Origin: Mycobacterium gordonae
Lineage (GTDB): Bacteria; Actinomycetota; Actinomycetes; Mycobacteriales; Mycobacteriaceae
Length of the DNA: 40,520 nucleotides
Direction: 5' to 3'
NCBI RefSeq assembly: GCF_001417955.2
Contig: NZ_LKTM01000343.1
Location: 1-40,520 of the forward strand
Positions 23,312 to 31,198 of this stretch are shown here, in pieces; within the stretch, counting starts at the first letter, position 1; each line of letters starts with the position of its first letter. The notes below the pieces were generated by a model, which saw only the letters and a list, made by a program, of their open reading frames with translations, was not told where the DNA came from and made no database searches. The position numbers and the translations under genes are program-made.

Positions 23312-25126
23312 GTGGCTCTCTACCGCAAGTACCGACCGGCAACCTTCGCCGAAGTGGTGGGGCAGGAGCACGTCACCGAGCCGTTGTCCGTCGCCCTGCA
23401 GGCGGGCCGGATCAACCACGCCTATCTGTTCTCCGGGCCGCGCGGCTGCGGGAAGACATCCTCGGCGCGCATCCTGGCGCGATCGCTGAACTGTGAGCAG
23501 GGCCCGACGCCGACTCCGTGCGGCGTCTGCGACTCCTGTCAGGCGCTGGCGCCCAACGCACCCGGCAGCATCGACGTTGTCGAACTCGACGCGGCCAGCC
23601 ACGGCGGCGTCGACGACACCCGCGAACTGCGCGACCGCGCCTTCTACGCCCCGGCCCAGTCTCGCTATCGCGTGTTCATCGTCGACGAAGCGCACATGGT
23701 CACCACTGCGGGCTTCAACGCGCTGCTCAAGATCGTCGAGGAGCCGCCCGAACACCTCATCTTCATCTTCGCCACCACCGAACCGGAGAAGGTGTTGCCG
23801 ACCATCCGGTCGCGCACCCACCACTACCCCTTCCGGCTGCTGCCGCCGCGCACGATGCGGGCGCTGATCGGCCGCATCTGCGAACAGGAAGGCGTAGTCG
23901 TCGACGAGGCGGTGTATCCGCTCGTCATCCGCGCCGGTGGCGGGTCGCCCCGGGACACCCTGTCGGTACTCGATCAGCTGGTGGCCGGATCCGACGGCGG
24001 CCGCGTGCACTACCAGCGGGCCCTGGGCCTGCTCGGCGCCACCGACGTGGCACTGATCGACGACGCCGTCGACGCCCTGGGCGCCGGCGACGCCGCGGCG
24101 TTGTTCGGGGCCGTCGAGTCGGTGATCGATGCGGGCCACGACCCGCGGCGGTTCGCCACCGATCTGCTGGAGCGCTTCCGCGACCTCATCGTGCTGCAGG
24201 CGGTGCCCGATGCGGTAGCCCGCGGTGTGGTCGATGCGCCCGAGGACATCCTGGATCGGATGCGCGAGCAGGCGGCCCGCATCGGCCCGGCCACCCTGAC
24301 CCGCTACGCCGAGGTGGTTCAGGCGGGCCTGGGCGAGATGCGCGGCGCGACGGCGCCGCGGCTGCTGCTGGAAGTGGTGTGCGCGCGGCTGCTACTGCCC
24401 TCGGCCAGCGACGCCGAGTCGGCGCTGCTGCAACGTGTCGAACGCATCGAGACACGGCTGGCCATGTCCATCCCGGCCACCGATGCCGAACCGGCGGCCA
24501 CCGCCCCCCCAGCCCGTCCCGCGCCGGTACGCCGCTCGGTCCAGCGTCCAACCGCTCCGCCGCCCGAACCCGCCCCGGCGCCGGAGCCCAAGCCGGAACC
24601 GCCGCCACCCACACCCACACCAGCACCGGCGCCCGCGCCGGCCGCCTCAACCCCGGCCCCGGGCGAACTGAACGCGGCCGCGGTACGCAGTATGTGGCCG
24701 ACGGTGCGCGACAAGGTCCGCGAGCGCAGCCGCACCACCGCCGTCATGCTCTCTGGCGCAACGGTTCTGGCGGTCGAGGACAACACGCTGGTGCTCACCC
24801 ACGAGGCGGCGCCGCTGGCCAGGAGGCTCTCCGAACAACGCAACGCCGACGTCATCATCGAGGCACTCAAAGACGCCCTCGGGGTGAACTGGCGGGTGCG
24901 CTGCGAGACCGGTCCGCCCGCCGCGGCCGATATCAGCGCGGCGCCGGCCAAGGTCGAGGAGCCTGCGCCCGAGCCGGATTTCGCTGCGCGCGACGGCCGC
25001 GATGACGAGGAAAGCATGCTCGCCGAAGCCGGCCGCAGCGACCCGTCCCAGCCGCGCCGCGACCCCGAGGAGGTCGCCCTCGAGTTGCTGCAGAGCGAGT
25101 TGGGCGCCCGCCGCATCGAGGGCTGA
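23312..25126 (+). CDS. dnaX: DNA polymerase III subunit gamma/tau
   Basis: A 604-aa clamp-loader ATPase (annotated dnaZX in M. tuberculosis). It starts MALYRKYRPATFAEVVGQ. Walker A GPRGCGKTS is at 42-50, zinc ligands Cys61, Cys70, Cys73 and Cys76 follow, then Walker B VDEAH near 124-128 and sensor ATTEPEKV. The arginine-finger region and domain III follow to about residue 380. A Pro/Ala-rich linker (~395-450) leads to the tau-like C-terminal domain with RSMWPTVRDKV and LGVNWRV, which contacts the polymerase. It loads the beta sliding clamp at the fork. No A-rich slippery site for a shorter gamma form is visible. GTG 23312 is fixed by the conserved N-terminus. Confidence 0.97.
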   Translation: MALYRKYRPATFAEVVGQEHVTEPLSVALQAGRINHAYLFSGPRGCGKTSSARILARSLNCEQGPTPTPCGVCDSCQALAPNAPGSIDVVELDAASHGGVDDTRELRDRAFYAPAQSRYRVFIVDEAHMVTTAGFNALLKIVEEPPEHLIFIFATTEPEKVLPTIRSRTHHYPFRLLPPRTMRALIGRICEQEGVVVDEAVYPLVIRAGGGSPRDTLSVLDQLVAGSDGGRVHYQRALGLLGATDVALIDDAVDALGAGDAAALFGAVESVIDAGHDPRRFATDLLERFRDLIVLQAVPDAVARGVVDAPEDILDRMREQAARIGPATLTRYAEVVQAGLGEMRGATAPRLLLEVVCARLLLPSASDAESALLQRVERIETRLAMSIPATDAEPAATAPPARPAPVRRSVQRPTAPPPEPAPAPEPKPEPPPPTPTPAPAPAPAASTPAPGELNAAAVRSMWPTVRDKVRERSRTTAVMLSGATVLAVEDNTLVLTHEAAPLARRLSEQRNADVIIEALKDALGVNWRVRCETGPPAAADISAAPAKVEEPAPEPDFAARDGRDDEESMLAEAGRSDPSQPRRDPEEVALELLQSELGARRIEG

Positions 25127-25180
25127 CGGCGTCACCGGCATCGCAAGGCCGAAACAGCCTCAACGCCATCACCCGACCCA

Positions 25181-25194
25181 GGGCCGAAAGACCC
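25181..25194 (-). promoter_or_regulatory. DosR-box-like palindrome
   Basis: Read on the minus strand the site is GGGTCTTTCGGCCC, matching 11 of 14 positions of the core GGGACTWWAGTCCC bound by the mycobacterial hypoxia regulator DosR. It lies 102 nt before the ATG of the 109-aa membrane protein, a reasonable activator distance. A single site in GC-rich DNA could be chance. Confidence 0.3.
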
Positions 25195-25296
25195 TTTTCC
25201 GGTGCCGCCGAGGTGGCGCAATATTTCCGGCAGTCGACCTGACATGCATGCCGGGCTGTGCCGAACTGAACGAGAGCGGTCCATGGAGTCACAACG

Positions 25297-25626
25297 ATGA
25301 CCGAATCCGCGCATCGCCCGAAGAACGGTCTGGGGACGGCTGCGTTGGTGATCGCGGTCATCGCCTGGGCGGTGGACTTAACGGTAATTCCACTGGGGAA
25401 TGGCTGGCCGATTTTCGGCGGGGCGATCGTGGGCGTCGTGGCGGTGGTGGTCGGGAGTGCTGCCCTGAGCCGTGTCCGGCGCGGCGAGGCCGGCGGTAGC
25501 CGCTTCGCGATCGCTGGGATCGTGCTGGGTTGCGCTGCGCTCATCGCTGGAATCGCGCTGGGAGTCCTTGCGCTGATCGGTTTTGCGCTTTTTACCTGGC
25601 TGTATGCCTTGATGGAAGGCAATTGA
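25297..25626 (+). CDS. Small integral membrane protein (DUF4190-like, 109 aa)
   Basis: A 109-aa protein with a short polar N-terminus (TESAHRPKNGLGTA) and about three hydrophobic segments: LVIAVIAWAVDLTVIPL, FGGAIVGVVAVVVGSAAL and FAIAGIVLGCAALIAGIA with the following LGVLALIGFALF. The basic loop RVRRGEAGGSR between helices two and three is typical of DUF4190-type proteins. Function unknown. ATG 25297 has no strong ribosome site. In M. tuberculosis this interval, as I recall, holds Rv3719 and Rv3720 on the other strand, which are missing here. The 170 bp upstream hold a DosR-like site and nothing else obvious. Confidence 0.8.
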   Translation: MTESAHRPKNGLGTAALVIAVIAWAVDLTVIPLGNGWPIFGGAIVGVVAVVVGSAALSRVRRGEAGGSRFAIAGIVLGCAALIAGIALGVLALIGFALFTWLYALMEGN

Positions 25627-25697
25627 TGCAGACCCGCAGCGCCGCCCTACGTATGGTGGTCCACGACAACGGCTACCTAGCAGAGGAGTGACACCTG

Positions 25698-26135
25698 ATG
25701 GGACAGGTGAAAGCAACCAGCACCGTCTTGATCCAGGCGGAGCCCGCGAAGGTGCTCGACGCGGTTGCCGACTATAAAACTGTCCGCCCGAAGATCCTCT
25801 CGCCGCAGTACAGCGATTACGAGGTGCTCGAGGGCGGCCAGGGGAAGGGCACCGTCGCCAAGTGGCGGCTGCAGGCGACCAAGTCCCGGGTGCGCGACGT
25901 GCAGGTGAACGTCGACGTCGCGGGTCACACCGTCATCGAGAAGGACGCCAACTCGTCCATGGTCATCAACTGGACGGTGGCGCCCGCCGGGCCAGGTTCC
26001 AGCGTCACCGTGACGACCACCTGGACGGGTGCCGGCGGCGTCAAAGGTTTCTTCGAGAAGACGTTCGCACCGCTTGGGCTGAAGAAGATCCAGGGCGAGG
26101 TGCTGGACAACCTGAAGAAGGAACTCGAGAGCTAG
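25698..26135 (+). CDS. SRPBCC (START-like) small ligand-binding protein (Rv3718c-like)
   Basis: A 145-aa single-domain protein of the SRPBCC superfamily. The pattern is ATSTVLIQAEPAKVLDAVAD (first strand and helix), LSPQYSDYEVLEGGQGKGTV, the central strands VRDVQVNVDVAGHTVIEKD and MVINWTVAP, and the long C-terminal helix KGFFEKTFAPLGLKKIQGEV. The fold encloses a hydrophobic pocket for lipids or polyketides; the ligand is unknown. GAGGAG lies upstream of ATG 25698. Its position next to the Ami1-like gene matches Rv3718c. Its stop interlocks with the convergent amidase stop in CTAG. Confidence 0.9.
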   Translation: MGQVKATSTVLIQAEPAKVLDAVADYKTVRPKILSPQYSDYEVLEGGQGKGTVAKWRLQATKSRVRDVQVNVDVAGHTVIEKDANSSMVINWTVAPAGPGSSVTVTTTWTGAGGVKGFFEKTFAPLGLKKIQGEVLDNLKKELES

Positions 26136-26893
26136 CGAGCCTGCCCCTGGGTTGCCAGGAATCCCGCGACGCCGCGCACCAGCGCGTCGGCGTACTTCTG
26201 CCGGCCCTCCGCGGACTCCATCAGCGCCGAGTCCGCGGGATTCTTCATGTTGCCGAGCTCAACCAGGACCGACGGGTACTGGGCCAGGTTGAGTCCGGCC
26301 AGATCCGCCCGTCCGTACAGGCCGCCCTGGCCGATGTAGTTGGCCGGCGGGATGCCCGATGCCTGCAGCTGGTCACGCATGACGCGGGCGAACTGCACCG
26401 ACGGCCCCGACTGGGCGGCGTTGAGCGGCGGGGACGAATAGTTGACGTGGAAACCGCGTCCCGACGCCGGGCCGCCGTCGCCGTGCAGGCTGACGATCGC
26501 GTTGGGGTGCAGCGCGTTGGCCATGTTGGCGCGTTCGTCGACGCACGGGCCCAGCGCGTTGTCATTGCCGCGTGACATGGCGGTGCGCACTCCCAGCGCA
26601 TTGAGCGCGGCGCGCAGGCGCAGCGCGGTGTCCCAGGTGAAGGTGTGCTCGGGATATCCGCTGTTGGTCGACGTTCCGCTGGCCTGGCAGTCCTTGGTGC
26701 CGCCCCGGCCCGTGGGTACCTGACGGCCGATGGACGCGTCGTTTGCGCCGTTGTGGCCGGGATCGATGAACACCACCATGCCGGCCAGGCTGCCCGGCGC
26801 CGCGGCGGCTTTGGGCATCAGCGGCATGACGGCGGCGACGAGCACCCCGACGAGCATGGCTAAACCGACACGCAGGCTTACAGGTACGTCCAC
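26132..26893 (-). CDS. ami1: N-acetylmuramoyl-L-alanine amidase Ami1 (Rv3717-like)
   Basis: A 253-aa zinc amidase_3 enzyme that cleaves between MurNAc and L-Ala in peptidoglycan and helps daughter-cell separation. Residues 1 to ~32 form a signal peptide ending AAA. Zinc ligands are His47 (IDPGHNG), Glu82 (YPEHTF) and His136 (SLHGDG); catalytic Glu is Glu211 (LVELGNM). Cys69 and Cys116 fit the disulfide of the M. tuberculosis enzyme. No wall-binding domain is present, as in Rv3717. GTG 26893 gives the signal peptide a normal N-terminus. It is divergent from ybaB across 98 bp. Confidence 0.95.
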   Translation of the reverse strand: MDVPVSLRVGLAMLVGVLVAAVMPLMPKAAAAPGSLAGMVVFIDPGHNGANDASIGRQVPTGRGGTKDCQASGTSTNSGYPEHTFTWDTALRLRAALNALGVRTAMSRGNDNALGPCVDERANMANALHPNAIVSLHGDGGPASGRGFHVNYSSPPLNAAQSGPSVQFARVMRDQLQASGIPPANYIGQGGLYGRADLAGLNLAQYPSVLVELGNMKNPADSALMESAEGRQKYADALVRGVAGFLATQGQAR

Positions 26894-26991
26894 TGCGCCA
26901 AGGTAACGCGGCGCGGACTACGCTGAATGTTTCAAATCGCCCGACAACCGCAGGCGAAACCAACTCGAGACCAAGATGCGAGGGGACTGTC

Positions 26992-27339
26992 ATGCAACCC
27001 GGAGGCGATATGTCGCAACTGCTGGCGCAGGCGCAGCAGATGCAGCAGAAACTATTGGAAGCCCAACAGCAGCTGGCGAACTCCGAGGTGCACGGTCAGG
27101 CCGGTGGGGGCCTGGTCAAGGTCGTCGTAAAAGGCAGCGGCGAGGTGGTCGGCGTGACGATCGACCCGAAGGTCGTCAACCCCGACGACATCGAGACTCT
27201 GCAGGACCTGATCGTCGGCGCGATGGGCGACGCGTCCCGGCAGGTCACCACGATGGCGCAGGAGCGCCTGGGTGCCCTGGCCGGTGGCATGCGTCCGCCC
27301 GCCCCTCCGGGACCGCCGCCCGGTGTGCCGGGGGTCTGA
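26992..27339 (+). CDS. YbaB/EbfC nucleoid-associated protein (Rv3716c-like)
   Basis: A 115-aa YbaB/EbfC family protein, a dimeric DNA-binding nucleoid factor. The N-terminal helix MSQLLAQAQQMQQKLLEA is Gln-rich coiled coil. The central beta sheet runs EVHGQAGGGLVKVVVKGSGEV and VVGVTIDPKVV, followed by the helix DLIVGAMGDASRQVTTMAQE. The C-terminus is a mycobacterial Pro-rich tail (PPAPPGPPPGVPGV). ATG 26992 or the internal ATG 27010 could be used. recR starts 8 bp after its stop, the conserved ybaB-recR pair. Confidence 0.93.
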   Translation: MQPGGDMSQLLAQAQQMQQKLLEAQQQLANSEVHGQAGGGLVKVVVKGSGEVVGVTIDPKVVNPDDIETLQDLIVGAMGDASRQVTTMAQERLGALAGGMRPPAPPGPPPGVPGV

Positions 27340-27347
27340 ACTTCGGC

Positions 27348-27959
27348 ATGTTTGAGGGACCGGTTCAGGACCTGATCGACGAGCTCGGCAAGCTGCCGGG
27401 CATCGGACCCAAGAGCGCGCAACGCATCGCTTTCCATCTGTTGTCGGTGGAGCCGCCGGACATCGATCGGTTGACCGCCGTGCTGGGAAAGGTCCGCGAC
27501 GGCGTCCGGTTCTGCGCCGTCTGCGGCAATGTGTCCGACGACGAGCGGTGCCGGATCTGTGCCGATCCACGCCGCGACGGCTCGCTGGTGTGCGTGGTCG
27601 AGGAGCCCAAAGACATTCAGGCCGTCGAGCGCACCCGCGAGTTCCGCGGTCGGTACCACGTTCTGGGCGGTGCGCTGGATCCGTTGTCGGGAATCGGGCC
27701 CGAGCAGTTGCGAATCCGTGAGTTGCTCACCCGCATCGGTCAGCGCGTCGACGACGTCGACATCGCCGAGGTGATCATCGCCACCGACCCCAATACCGAG
27801 GGCGAGGCGACCGCCACCTACCTGGTCCGGATGTTGCGCGACATCCCCGGTTTGACCGTGACGCGCATCGCGTCCGGGTTGCCGATGGGCGGCGACTTGG
27901 AGTTCGCCGACGAGCTGACGCTGGGTCGCGCGCTCACCGGTCGCCGCGCCATGGTCTGA
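27348..27959 (+). CDS. recR: Recombination mediator protein RecR
   Basis: A 203-aa RecR that, with RecO and RecF, loads RecA onto gapped single-stranded DNA. Helix-hairpin-helix KLPGIGPKSAQRIAFH is at 15-30. The zinc finger is Cys56, Cys59, Cys68, Cys71. The Toprim domain starts with VCVVEEPKDI near 81-90 and includes IIATDPNTEGEATA. The C-terminal Walker-like region ends LTGRR. ATG 27348 is set by family length and is 8 bp after ybaB. Only 7 bp separate its stop from the convergent peptidase gene stop. Confidence 0.97.
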   Translation: MFEGPVQDLIDELGKLPGIGPKSAQRIAFHLLSVEPPDIDRLTAVLGKVRDGVRFCAVCGNVSDDERCRICADPRRDGSLVCVVEEPKDIQAVERTREFRGRYHVLGGALDPLSGIGPEQLRIRELLTRIGQRVDDVDIAEVIIATDPNTEGEATATYLVRMLRDIPGLTVTRIASGLPMGGDLEFADELTLGRALTGRRAMV

Positions 27960-27966
27960 GCCGGGG

Positions 27967-28596
27967 TCACCTGGTCACGACGGCGAAATTGCCGCTGGTG
28001 GCCCATGCCGCCTCGAAGGTGGCGAGCGAAATCTGTTCGTCGCGCCCGGCCTTGATCCCGCTGTCGTTGACGTGCACCACCCCGGCTCGGGTGTCTATCC
28101 CGGTGACGACCACGAAGTGGTTCTCCCGGCTGCGGTCGCCGCCCTCGTCCCACAGGATTCTGTTGTTGACCCCGGCGATCACCTTTCGGCCCTGGTCCAG
28201 GGCACGTTCCAGGGCGGCCGTGTCGCTCCTGGTCTCGTCGGACTGGACGCCGTAGTGCGCCAGCAGGACCGGGAGGTCCCGGTTGCTGGTCCTGTTCCCC
28301 GGTGTGTAGATCGGTCCGGCATGGGCTGTGCTGGGGATGTTCCCGGCCGCGTCGTCGATCTCCTCCTCGGAGATCTGGTTGCCGGTGATCTGACCGATTA
28401 CGTCGGCCACGGCCATCTCCCCGCAGTCGCGGTCCTGCTTCTGGTAGCGCCAGTAGGGTGCGGCGGCGCCCGGGTCACCGTGCATCCCGCCGGTGCTCGG
28501 ATCGGCCTGGGCCGTGCCGGGGAATCCGAGCAGCGAGCAGGTCACGGCCGCGAGACCGACCGCTGCGGCAACGCTCCTTCTTAAACCAGGGGCCAT
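27967..28596 (-). CDS. Secreted C39-like (papain-fold) cysteine peptidase
   Basis: A 209-aa precursor. The first ~32 residues are a signal peptide ending in TAQA-DP. The mature domain has the arrangement of C39-like peptidases: Cys in RDCGEMAVADVIGQITG, His in RENHFVVVTGID and Asp in VHVNDSGIKAGRDEQI. EEEIDDAAGNI and LPVLLAHYGV match the family between Cys and His. Such proteins cleave peptides outside the cell; the target is unknown. H37Rv has Rv3714c in this interval, as I recall, and I see no similarity in layout. ATG 28596. The 133 bp up to the divergent PE gene show no clear motif. Confidence 0.83.
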   Translation of the reverse strand: MAPGLRRSVAAAVGLAAVTCSLLGFPGTAQADPSTGGMHGDPGAAAPYWRYQKQDRDCGEMAVADVIGQITGNQISEEEIDDAAGNIPSTAHAGPIYTPGNRTSNRDLPVLLAHYGVQSDETRSDTAALERALDQGRKVIAGVNNRILWDEGGDRSRENHFVVVTGIDTRAGVVHVNDSGIKAGRDEQISLATFEAAWATSGNFAVVTR

Positions 28597-28729
28597 GGCG
28601 ATCCGTTTCTTCCAGCCCCCGGGGGGATTCTAAATCCGTCGCGCCATTCTGATAACGCTTCGGGCACGGCGGACGACATGCATTACTGAGCCGCCGCGTC
28701 GAACCCCGTCGGCGGAAGAAGGGATGGCG

Positions 28730-29194
28730 ATGTCGTTCGTAAGCGCAAGACCGGAATTGCTCGAGGCGGCATCGGCGGACCTGGCGGGGATCGGATCCAA
28801 CCTTGCGGCGACCAGCGCCGCGGTGGCGGCGCCGACGACCGCCGTGCCGGCACCGGGTGCCGACGGGGTGTCGGCAGCGCTATCGGCGATGTTCGGCTGG
28901 CACGGCCAGGCGTACCAGCAATTGAGTGCGCAGGCCGCCGTTTTCCATGACCAGTTCGTGCAGCTGCTGAGGTCCGGTGCGCAGTCCTACTCCACCGTGG
29001 ACGCCGCCAACCAGGCGGCGTTGCAGGCCGAGACCGTGGTGAGTGGTGGCGCGGGCGCGGCGGGGCCGGTGGCGGCGGAAGCGCAGATCACCCCGGCGGT
29101 CGGCCATGCGGTGGCGGCCGACACGCCCCTGTATGCGGCACTGGCAAACAGCCCCGCGTTCGAGGGCCTGGGCGACTGGCTCCAAGCGCTCTAG
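28730..29194 (+). CDS. PE-family protein (no PPE partner)
   Basis: A 154-aa protein. Residues 1 to ~95 are a PE domain: MSFVSARPELLEAASADLAG, the IGSNLAATSAAVAAPTT turn, and FGWHGQAYQQLSAQAAVFHD followed by FVQLLRSGAQSYSTVDAANQ. The remaining ~60 residues are Ala/Gly-rich and end LGDWLQAL. ATG 28730 is preferred over 28724 because GAAGAAGGG ends 6 nt before it. PE proteins are substrates of ESX secretion. No PPE or esx gene is nearby, so its partner lies elsewhere. The stop interlocks with gatD in CTAG. Confidence 0.9.
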   Translation: MSFVSARPELLEAASADLAGIGSNLAATSAAVAAPTTAVPAPGADGVSAALSAMFGWHGQAYQQLSAQAAVFHDQFVQLLRSGAQSYSTVDAANQAALQAETVVSGGAGAAGPVAAEAQITPAVGHAVAADTPLYAALANSPAFEGLGDWLQAL

Positions 29195-29904
29195 GCTCCC
29201 AGCCGCTCCCGGCGCAGCAGGTCCACCTCGGGTAGCTCCAGGGGCGGCAGCTCGCCCACCACCTGGCTCAGCAGATGGTCGGCAAGCTCCGGATTGCGCG
29301 CCAGGCACGGCCCGTGCATGTACGTCGCCACCACGCTGCCCTGCACCACGCCGTCGAAACCGTCGCCGGCCCGGTTGCCCGCGCCCCTGGTGACCGCGGC
29401 CAGCGGCGACGCGGCCGGTCCCAGCACCGTCCCCCCGCGGTGGTTCTCGAAACCGGTCAAGCGCTGCGTCAAACCGGGCAGCAGCGGCTTGGACACCAGC
29501 TCGCCGATGGTCCGCTTTTCCTGCGGCGACGTCGTCGCGTCCAGCATGCCGACGCCGTCCACCCGCTCACCCGACGACGTCTCGTACCAGTGGCCGAGCA
29601 CCTGGACCGCTGCACAGATCGCCAGCACCGGGGCACCACGCTCTGCCGCCCGCTGCAGACCCGGGTACTGCAGCAGATGCCGGGTGGCCAACCGCTGGGC
29701 ATAGTCTTCCGCGCCACCGAGTGTGTAGAGGTCCAGCGAGTCGGGCACCGGATCGGCCAGCGTGATCTCGACGATCTCGGCGGGGATGCCACGCAGCAGC
29801 AACCGCTGGCGCAGCACTACGGCGTTGCCACCGTCACCGTAGGTGCCCATGACGTCGGGCAGGACGAGCCCGATCCGGATCGGGTCAGTTCGCAAGTCAG
29901 CCAC
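29191..29904 (-). CDS. gatD: Lipid II isoglutaminyl synthase glutaminase subunit GatD (Rv3713-like)
   Basis: A 237-aa class I glutamine amidotransferase of the CobQ-like type. Nucleophile Cys97 is in VLAICAAVQVLG and catalytic His197 in ATYMHGPCLARNPELAD. The start VLPDVMGTYGDGGNAVVL is the typical GatD N-terminus. It releases ammonia from glutamine for MurT, which amidates D-Glu of lipid II to D-iso-Gln, needed for 3-3 and 4-3 cross-linking. GTG 29904 overlaps the murT end by 8 bp, so synthesis of the two subunits is coupled. Older annotation calls it CobQ2. Confidence 0.94.
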   Translation of the reverse strand: MADLRTDPIRIGLVLPDVMGTYGDGGNAVVLRQRLLLRGIPAEIVEITLADPVPDSLDLYTLGGAEDYAQRLATRHLLQYPGLQRAAERGAPVLAICAAVQVLGHWYETSSGERVDGVGMLDATTSPQEKRTIGELVSKPLLPGLTQRLTGFENHRGGTVLGPAASPLAAVTRGAGNRAGDGFDGVVQGSVVATYMHGPCLARNPELADHLLSQVVGELPPLELPEVDLLRRERLGA

Positions 29905-31126
29905 GCCGCGCCAACCTCCGGTTCAGCTGCAGAAAGGCGGTGTAATTGGCGACCACCTCGACCCGCCCGGGCGGGCAGGACTCGATGGCCGCCACCGTGT
30001 CGTGCACCAGGGTGTGCTCGACGCCGGCGTACCCGAGTCGCACCGCGAGGTCCATGCCGCGTTCGCCGGCGGCCACCACCCGGGTCTCTTCGAAGTGTTC
30101 GAAGCGCACATCCCACAGCCACGACAGGTCTTCGCCGTCGGGAACCTGCCCGTTGACCGCGATCACCACGCCGTCGGCATGCTTGTCCACCATTGACAGC
30201 GCTTCCTGCCAGCCGGCCGGGTTCTTGGCCAGCAGGATCCGCGCGTCATGCGTACCGACCCGGACCGTCCGATACCGCCCGGCGACTTCGTCGACCATGC
30301 AGACGGCCGCCACCGCCTTGCGCGGGTCGGCGCCCAGCGCGACGGCGGCCGCGACCGCCTGTGCTGCATTGCCGCGGTTCACCGCTCCCGGCAGGGCCAG
30401 CCGCATCGGGACGGCGAGGCCCTCGGGTCCGTACAGCGTCTGCTCGTCGAACCACCACTGCGGGCTGGGCCGTTTGAAGTCGGCGCCGGTGGAGTACCAA
30501 TGGCCCTGCTCGCGCACGATCACCTCGCCGCTGCGCGGACAGCTCACCGAGTCGTTCGACCAGGAGCCGCCCGCGGCCACCCACACCACGTTGGGGCTGT
30601 CGTAGGCGGCCGAGGTCATCAGCACGTCGTCACAGTTGGCGACCACGACGGCGTTGGGATGCCGGGCCAGGCCGGCTCGCAGGGTTCGTTCGATGACGTT
30701 GATCTCGCCGACCCGGTCCAGCTGGTCGCGCGACAGGTTGAGCAACACGACGGCGGTCGGCTCGACCGCGTCCGACACGTGCGGCACGTGCATCTCGTCG
30801 ACTTCCAGGGCCGCCAATCCGGCCCGGCGATCCGCCGCCAGCGCCGCCACCAGCCCGGCGTCCATATTGGCGCCCTCCGCGTTGGTGGCCACGGCCCCCA
30901 GCGTGCCCAGGGCCGCCGCGGTCATCCGGGTGGTCGTCGACTTGCCGTTGGTGCCGGTGATGATGACAGTGCGCCGGCCCACCCCGAGCTGCCGCAGGAT
31001 CGACCGGTCCAGAGTCATCGCCACCAGTCCGCCGATCATGGCGCCGGCCCCGCGGCCGGTGACGCGCGACGCCCACCGCGCGCTTGCCCCGGCGGCAAGA
31101 GCCAGACGTGCGCGAGTCGTGATCAT
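29897..31126 (-). CDS. murT: Lipid II isoglutaminyl synthase subunit MurT (Rv3712-like)
   Basis: A 409-aa Mur ligase-type protein that adenylates the alpha-carboxyl of D-Glu in lipid II and amidates it with ammonia from GatD. The ATP loop is GTNGKSTTT at 58-66. Other signatures are EGANMDAG, LNLSRDQLDR and the substrate region GAVNRGNAAQAVAAA. The C-terminal DUF1727 region runs to the end and contacts GatD. In the region where Staphylococcus MurT has a four-Cys zinc ribbon, only one Cys-Pro pair (VSCPRSG) remains. ATG 31126. It is divergent from the exonuclease gene across 72 bp. Confidence 0.95.
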   Translation of the reverse strand: MITTRARLALAAGASARWASRVTGRGAGAMIGGLVAMTLDRSILRQLGVGRRTVIITGTNGKSTTTRMTAAALGTLGAVATNAEGANMDAGLVAALAADRRAGLAALEVDEMHVPHVSDAVEPTAVVLLNLSRDQLDRVGEINVIERTLRAGLARHPNAVVVANCDDVLMTSAAYDSPNVVWVAAGGSWSNDSVSCPRSGEVIVREQGHWYSTGADFKRPSPQWWFDEQTLYGPEGLAVPMRLALPGAVNRGNAAQAVAAAVALGADPRKAVAAVCMVDEVAGRYRTVRVGTHDARILLAKNPAGWQEALSMVDKHADGVVIAVNGQVPDGEDLSWLWDVRFEHFEETRVVAAGERGMDLAVRLGYAGVEHTLVHDTVAAIESCPPGRVEVVANYTAFLQLNRRLARRG

Positions 31127-31198
31127 GCGTGCAGGTTAACCGCCGACACGACGCGGCAGCGACCCAGCGATGTCGGTCGGACGTGCCATTCTCATGGC

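Noticed and set aside
23312..25126. Programmed frameshift producing a short gamma subunit from dnaX
   Set aside because: No A-rich slippery heptamer or following stem is visible in the Pro-rich linker; the frame is simply continuous.
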